Translations under genes and position numbers: made by a program
The notes under the pieces: generated by a model
Databases searched by the model: none
The model's input: only the letters and a program-made list of their open reading frames with translations
What the model was told of the DNA's origin: nothing
NCBI RefSeq assembly: GCF_000165425.1
Contig: NW_001799189.1
Span: forward strand, 376,728-440,727
Origin: Paramecium tetraurelia
Taxonomy: Eukaryota; Ciliophora; Oligohymenophorea; Peniculida; Parameciidae
Length of the DNA stretch: 64,000 bases
Reading direction: 5' to 3'
Shown: one piece after another, positions 60,221-64,000 of the stretch
Numbering within the stretch: the stretch's first letter is position 1
Layout of the letters: every line of letters starts with the position of its first letter

Positions 60221-62118
60221 TCACTTTTTACTACTCTTTAAATCATAGTTTAACTAATCGATACATTTCTTCATTCTAATGTTGTCTAACATTAATTCTT
60301 CATAGGAAGGTCTTCCAACATTACCACTTGCACCACCCCATTAATTTGATTAATTCATTGGACTAACACCCATTTTGTTCTAAGAAACTTAATTAGGAGT
60401 TCCTAAATATGCACTATTAACTTATTGACCTGGTGGTCCATATTATCCACCAGGGCCATAAACTGGTTGACCATTTGGTCCATAAATAGGTTATCCATTA
60501 GGTCCATAAGCAGGTTGGCCATTCTAAGGACCGTATAGTGGCTATCCATTGGGACCATAGAGAGGCTATCCATTGGGACCATAGAGAGGCTGCTGATTAG
60601 GATTGTATGGCTAATTCTAGGCGGTTGGTCCAAATTATCCATTGGGATTAGGTTTTTAACCAGGTTACTATTCAGATGGATCTAACAGTCCTAAGAGACC
60701 ATTGTCTTTCAATACTTTCAAAGCCTTATTGTAGTCATCATGAACTTGTTTTAAATGTTAACTAAAATAAGTATTTAGATTACTCTAATTCTTCTCTTTC
60801 AGCTTTCAAGTCATCTAATTCTAATAAAGCATTGTCCAATTATCTTTTTAATTTAGGTACATCTCCTGCCTTTTTGGCATCATTTTGGACATTGTTCAAT
60901 TTTTTGCCAAGGTCATCTTTATCCTTTCTATAATGATATAAAGATTATTATCATACTCTGCATCTTTTAATTTGTCCCTCACTTTACCCAATTCATCAAG
61001 CAATTAGTTTCTATTTTTATGTAAATCATTTAATTAGTCTTTTGTTTTATCTCTATCTCCTTTTACATCACCTAAATTCAAATGTAAATTATCGTTATCT
61101 AATTGAAGATCATTGCATTTCTTTTCAAGATCCTTGTTGGTCTTTTTCAAATCTCCCAAATCTTTTTAGAGATCATTATTCTCTTTGGCCAATTTACCCA
61201 ATTTATCCCTTAAAAAATCAATAATTTATCTACTTGATTGATCCATTTTGTTTTTCCAAAGCTGCTAGATCCGCTAACATTTTATCTCTATCACCCTTCA
61301 ATCTATTCAATTTATTCTTGAGATCGTTGTTCTCTTCCAAAACCTTATCATTATCTTTGTTCTTCTTTTTTAGATCTTCAATTTCTTTTTTCATACTATC
61401 ATTATCCTTAGCTGCATTATTTGCTTTATCTATATTATTTCTTAGATCTTTGACTTACTAAGAATATGAATAATTAGATTACATTTCCCAATTTATTATT
61501 GTCATCAAGTAAATCTTGATTCTTATGTCTTGCATCTCTTAATTAATCTTCTAACGGACCGAGCATTGCTTTAAGTTTCTCGTTTTCTTCTGGTAGATGT
61601 TTGATTCTATCTAATTCCGTCTGTAATCGAGCCACGTCATTCCTTAATTTTCTGTTTGCCTTAGCTTTTGCAGCAATATCATCTCGAAGTTTCTAATTTT
61701 CTGTTCCAATATCATCTTCTGGGTCTCCATCCCCAGTCACACCTTCACAATCAGGACAAACACCATACTCATACTCTGGGAAATTACTATTTCCTTATTG
61801 GGGCTTAGCCTTTTACGCCTCTTACCTTGCTAATAAATCATTCTTGTGTTATTAACAAGTCAAACAAAATGGACAATGTACTTCAGGCTACTGTTAAATT
61901 CTCACTGTATTTTCCATCGGTCTTGGTTAGTATACTTGAGATTGCACATATGATTGTTGACCCATTTGAGGAGGCATGAAAGGAGCAGGAATAGCATTGC
62001 TTGGATAGTTCAAGGGATTCTAAGATTGCTGTTGGATTGGTTGTGCTGTCAAGATATTGTTGTTGCTCTAATATTAACTACGACTCTGAGGTTAGGTTAT
62101 GATTTAATGACCAGACAT
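60221..62118 (-). CDS. coiled-coil protein with zinc-like Cys pairs and YGPNGQP repeats
   Basis: 598 residues after 25-, 25-, 29- and 22-nt introns, exact multiple of three. The N-terminal ~80 residues are Gln/Ser/Pro-rich. Cys pairs HCPFCLTC and GVCPDCEG at ~90-140 may bind zinc. Residues ~150-430 are long charged coiled coil (NRKLRNDVARLQTELDRI; KDLEKKCNDLQLDND). The C-terminus holds six or seven copies of a Tyr-Gly-Pro-Asn-Gly-Gln-Pro repeat, then a polar end with GRPSYEELMLDNIRMKK. Such low-complexity Gly/Pro/Tyr/Gln tails favour phase separation or adhesive contacts. A basal-body or cortical matrix protein is a reasonable guess; it is not a known family. Confidence 0.72.
60425..60595 (-). 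repeat. tandem YGPNGQP-coding repeat
   Basis: Units of 21-24 bases coding Y-G-P-N-G-Q-P with small changes at the flanking residue (PL, PA, PI, PV). Two 24-base units are identical and adjacent at 60542-60565 and 60566-60589, so expansion by unequal exchange or slippage is recent. Confidence 0.85.
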
Positions 62119-62310
62119 TTGTATGTTAGGTTTTAATTTCTATATTTTAATTACGTTTTATTTATTTCAATCGTATAATTATTACATTTGAGATATATTA
62201 TTATTATAATAATGTTATCCCTATGCAAAATGGAAGATGTTTAGACATAGAATTTTAACTCAATGAAAAGTTGAATTATGATATCATCGTACAATATGAA
62301 TTTAGAACAA

Positions 62311-63150
62311 TCAATTTGCTGGTTCTTTTGGTTCTGATGAAGCACTAGTAGTTGTAGTTTCTACATTGCCTTCTGACACATAAGAAAAGAACACCAATTT
62401 ATAAAATAAATACAGAGACAATTGCATTGTAACTACTATGGCTATTATGATATACTTTTTTTGAATCTATAATTTATCTAGTTCTCTAATATTATAATAT
62501 TAAATGATACTCTTTTAAATTGAAAATTAAGAATAATATTGAATTTCCAACTCCATATGTTATAATTAGCCATAAAAACAATTCATTCTAAAAGTAACAT
62601 AGAATTGTGATGGGTAACAGTGTTGACATGGAATAACCATATAAGCAGATGGTTTGGAAGAAACTTAAGTCCACTCCTAAGACCTTCATAACAACAGCTA
62701 AAATCGCAGGAGTTCCGAATGCAATTATGTATAACAAGGCCGTTGCTTAAGGAACATAACCGACGTCAAAGGATTGGTTCTCTTTCTCTGAGTCTACTTA
62801 TCTCAAATTAGCGATAGCCGTAATCATAAAAATCAAAGTAGCATTGATCCATATTGGTCCCCATCTACCAAATATATAGAGCATATATACAAATCTGGGT
62901 TATCTTTGGTAATGTTCAGAAAATCTGGACGAAATGGAAGAAATGTGGCTTTGACTCTTTGTATAACATCATTTTCCGTGACATTGAAATATGGAGTGTA
63001 ATATCTATTATAGAATTGTAGTAATTACTCAACTGTCAGAAATCCACAATATCCTGTTTGCCTTTTATCACCACTATCATTCAGTTTGTTGAATTATCCT
63101 TTTTAGACTTGCTTTTCCTCATCTGTTTATTTTTGTACTCCGATTTCCAT
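62311..63150 (-). CDS. YIPF-family (Yip1 domain) membrane protein
   Basis: 262 residues after a 26-nt and a 25-nt intron, exact multiple of three. The pre-TM region has NPDLWGPIWINATLIF, matching the YIPF1/2 signature (KNPDLYGPFWI). Five hydrophobic helices follow (ATLIFMITAIANL; ATALLYIIAFGTPAILAVV; TICLYGYSMSTLLPITILCYF; LFLWLIITYGVGNSILFLIF; YIIIAIVVTMQLSLYLFY). A polar cytosolic N-terminus with helical FLTVEQLLQFYN and a Thr/Ser-rich C-terminal end fit the family. YIPF proteins sit in Golgi and early secretory membranes and bind Rab GTPases; Golgi traffic supplies trichocyst precursors. Confidence 0.88.
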
Positions 63151-63427
63151 TCTATTCTGATATTTTTATTTTAAATAATATTAAAATTCTTATTCATCTC
63201 CCCATTAAATCAGTTAAAATGCTTACAATTATGAATCATTTTATAAGCAATAGATCTTGCAATTTTCATATTTTAGAGTTTCTGTTTTTATAATAATATT
63301 AAATTTATACATGTAAGACGATTTTGTTTATCATCCTGAGATCATGAAATCATAACTAAGTATGCTGCCTCCTATTGAATAACTCACTTTGTAATAGTTA
63401 GCTAATAAACGAAAAATAAATTTCAAC

Positions 63428-64000
63428 ATGATGCTCTCATTGCCGGTTTATTATTAAATTTCTAATTGCAGTTTCTACTGAAAGACAAAGCTTTAGAAGA
63501 TAGGAAAGATACTATTGCCATCTATAGAAAACATAAATTTGAGCCATTGAAGCCTTAAAAACACAAAGTGACTTTGATAAACAGTGGTCGCATTCACTGT
63601 CCTGAGTTCTGGTCAGATAAATATCAGAGCACTGCCTTACGTGGTTCTCATATAGATAGAAATCTAGACAAGTACAGACAGATCATTAAAAATAACATCT
63701 AAGATTATTTGGTTAAATTTGAGATGCAAGCTAAAGAATAATTGGAAGAATCAAAAAAGTATTAATTAAATAGATTCAAGAATTAAATATTAAGAAATCT
63801 TTAAAAAGCAATGTTCCATCTCTGATGAAGAATGTGCCCCATCAAATAATGAGTTAAATCTTAGTCAATGCACCCAAGATGAAATTATTAACTACTATAG
63901 AGATGTTAAAAGGCAAGATTCTGCCAAAAAGACAAGCTTGAGAAATCTTGATAAGATTACTTGCAGTAGTGTTAAATAGAGTTTTATTGAAAAGTTCGAC
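63428..64000 (+). CDS. unknown protein, 3' end beyond the window
   Basis: Open from ATG 63428 through introns of 26 nt (about 63449-63474) and 22 nt (about 63761-63782) to the last base without a stop. MMLSLPFLLKDKALEDRKD, HKVTLINSGRIHCPEFWSD, ALRGSHIDRNLDKYRQII, then EECAPSNNELNLSQCTQDE. Polar, helical in part, no TM. Not recognised. Confidence 0.6.

Noticed and set aside
1-64000. Operon-like grouping of plus-strand genes at 6.8-14.3 kb
   Set aside because: Spacing is short, but the genes are unrelated in function and ciliates do not generally use polycistronic messages.

Overview
The window reads as somatic (macronuclear) DNA of a ciliate, almost certainly Paramecium. TAA and TAG are read as glutamine throughout and only TGA ends genes. 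The DNA is very AT-rich, genes are packed on both strands with short spacers, and coding is broken by tiny introns, mostly 20-33 nt, usually beginning GTA and ending TAG. Exon joins were made by eye; for most genes the spliced length comes out an exact multiple of three from ATG to TGA, which supports the models. Two genes of the trichocyst matrix protein family, secreted proteins of Paramecium extrusomes, fit this origin. No tRNA, rRNA, transposon, virus-like element, CRISPR array or telomere repeat was seen.

Layout. 0-7 kb: kinase-like fragment, WDR74/Nsa1-type ribosome-assembly protein (+), coiled-coil protein, trichocyst matrix protein, DRAM/Frag1-like membrane protein and a disordered protein (all -). 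6.8-14.3 kb (+): mitochondrial carrier, coiled-coil protein, SCP/CTD-type phosphatase, small membrane ORF, large PHD-finger protein. 14.5-24.5 kb: long coiled-coil protein (-), nucleotidyltransferase of the TRF4/TUTase type (+), CK1-type kinase (-), a small soluble protein (-), GAF-domain protein (+). 24.5-27.7 kb (+): Cys-rich-tail protein and a kinase-like/MORN-repeat protein. 28-35 kb: coiled coil and EF-hand proteins (-), GNA1 acetyltransferase and YeeE/YedE-type transporter (+), mitoferrin, RCE1 protease and a four-helix membrane protein (-). 35.5-42.5 kb (+): a very large PAS-like membrane protein and two cytoskeletal-looking proteins. 42.5-51 kb: RING-H2 protein (-), membrane protein with Gln-rich tail (+), coiled coil (-), second SCP-like phosphatase (+), charged protein (+), DHHC palmitoyltransferase (-), second trichocyst matrix protein (-). 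51-64 kb: unknown gene (-), SEN1-type helicase (+), coiled coil (-), polyQ PHD protein (-), poorly resolved small genes, coiled-coil protein with YGPNGQP repeats (-), YIPF protein (-), and a 3'-truncated gene (+).

The genes are not organised as operons: neighbours lie on alternating strands and have unrelated jobs. Loose themes are secretion and membranes (trichocyst proteins, YIPF, DHHC, RCE1, DRAM-like), mitochondria (two carriers), RNA handling (TRF4-like, SEN1-like, WDR74), and chromatin or phospho-signalling (two PHD proteins, two SCP phosphatases, CK1, pseudokinase). Points worth checking are apparent +1 frame breaks in the WDR74 gene and the second phosphatase gene, a polyglutamine tract written almost wholly in TAA codons, a bacterial-type sulfur-transporter fold in a ciliate nucleus, and a P-loop interrupted by an intron.
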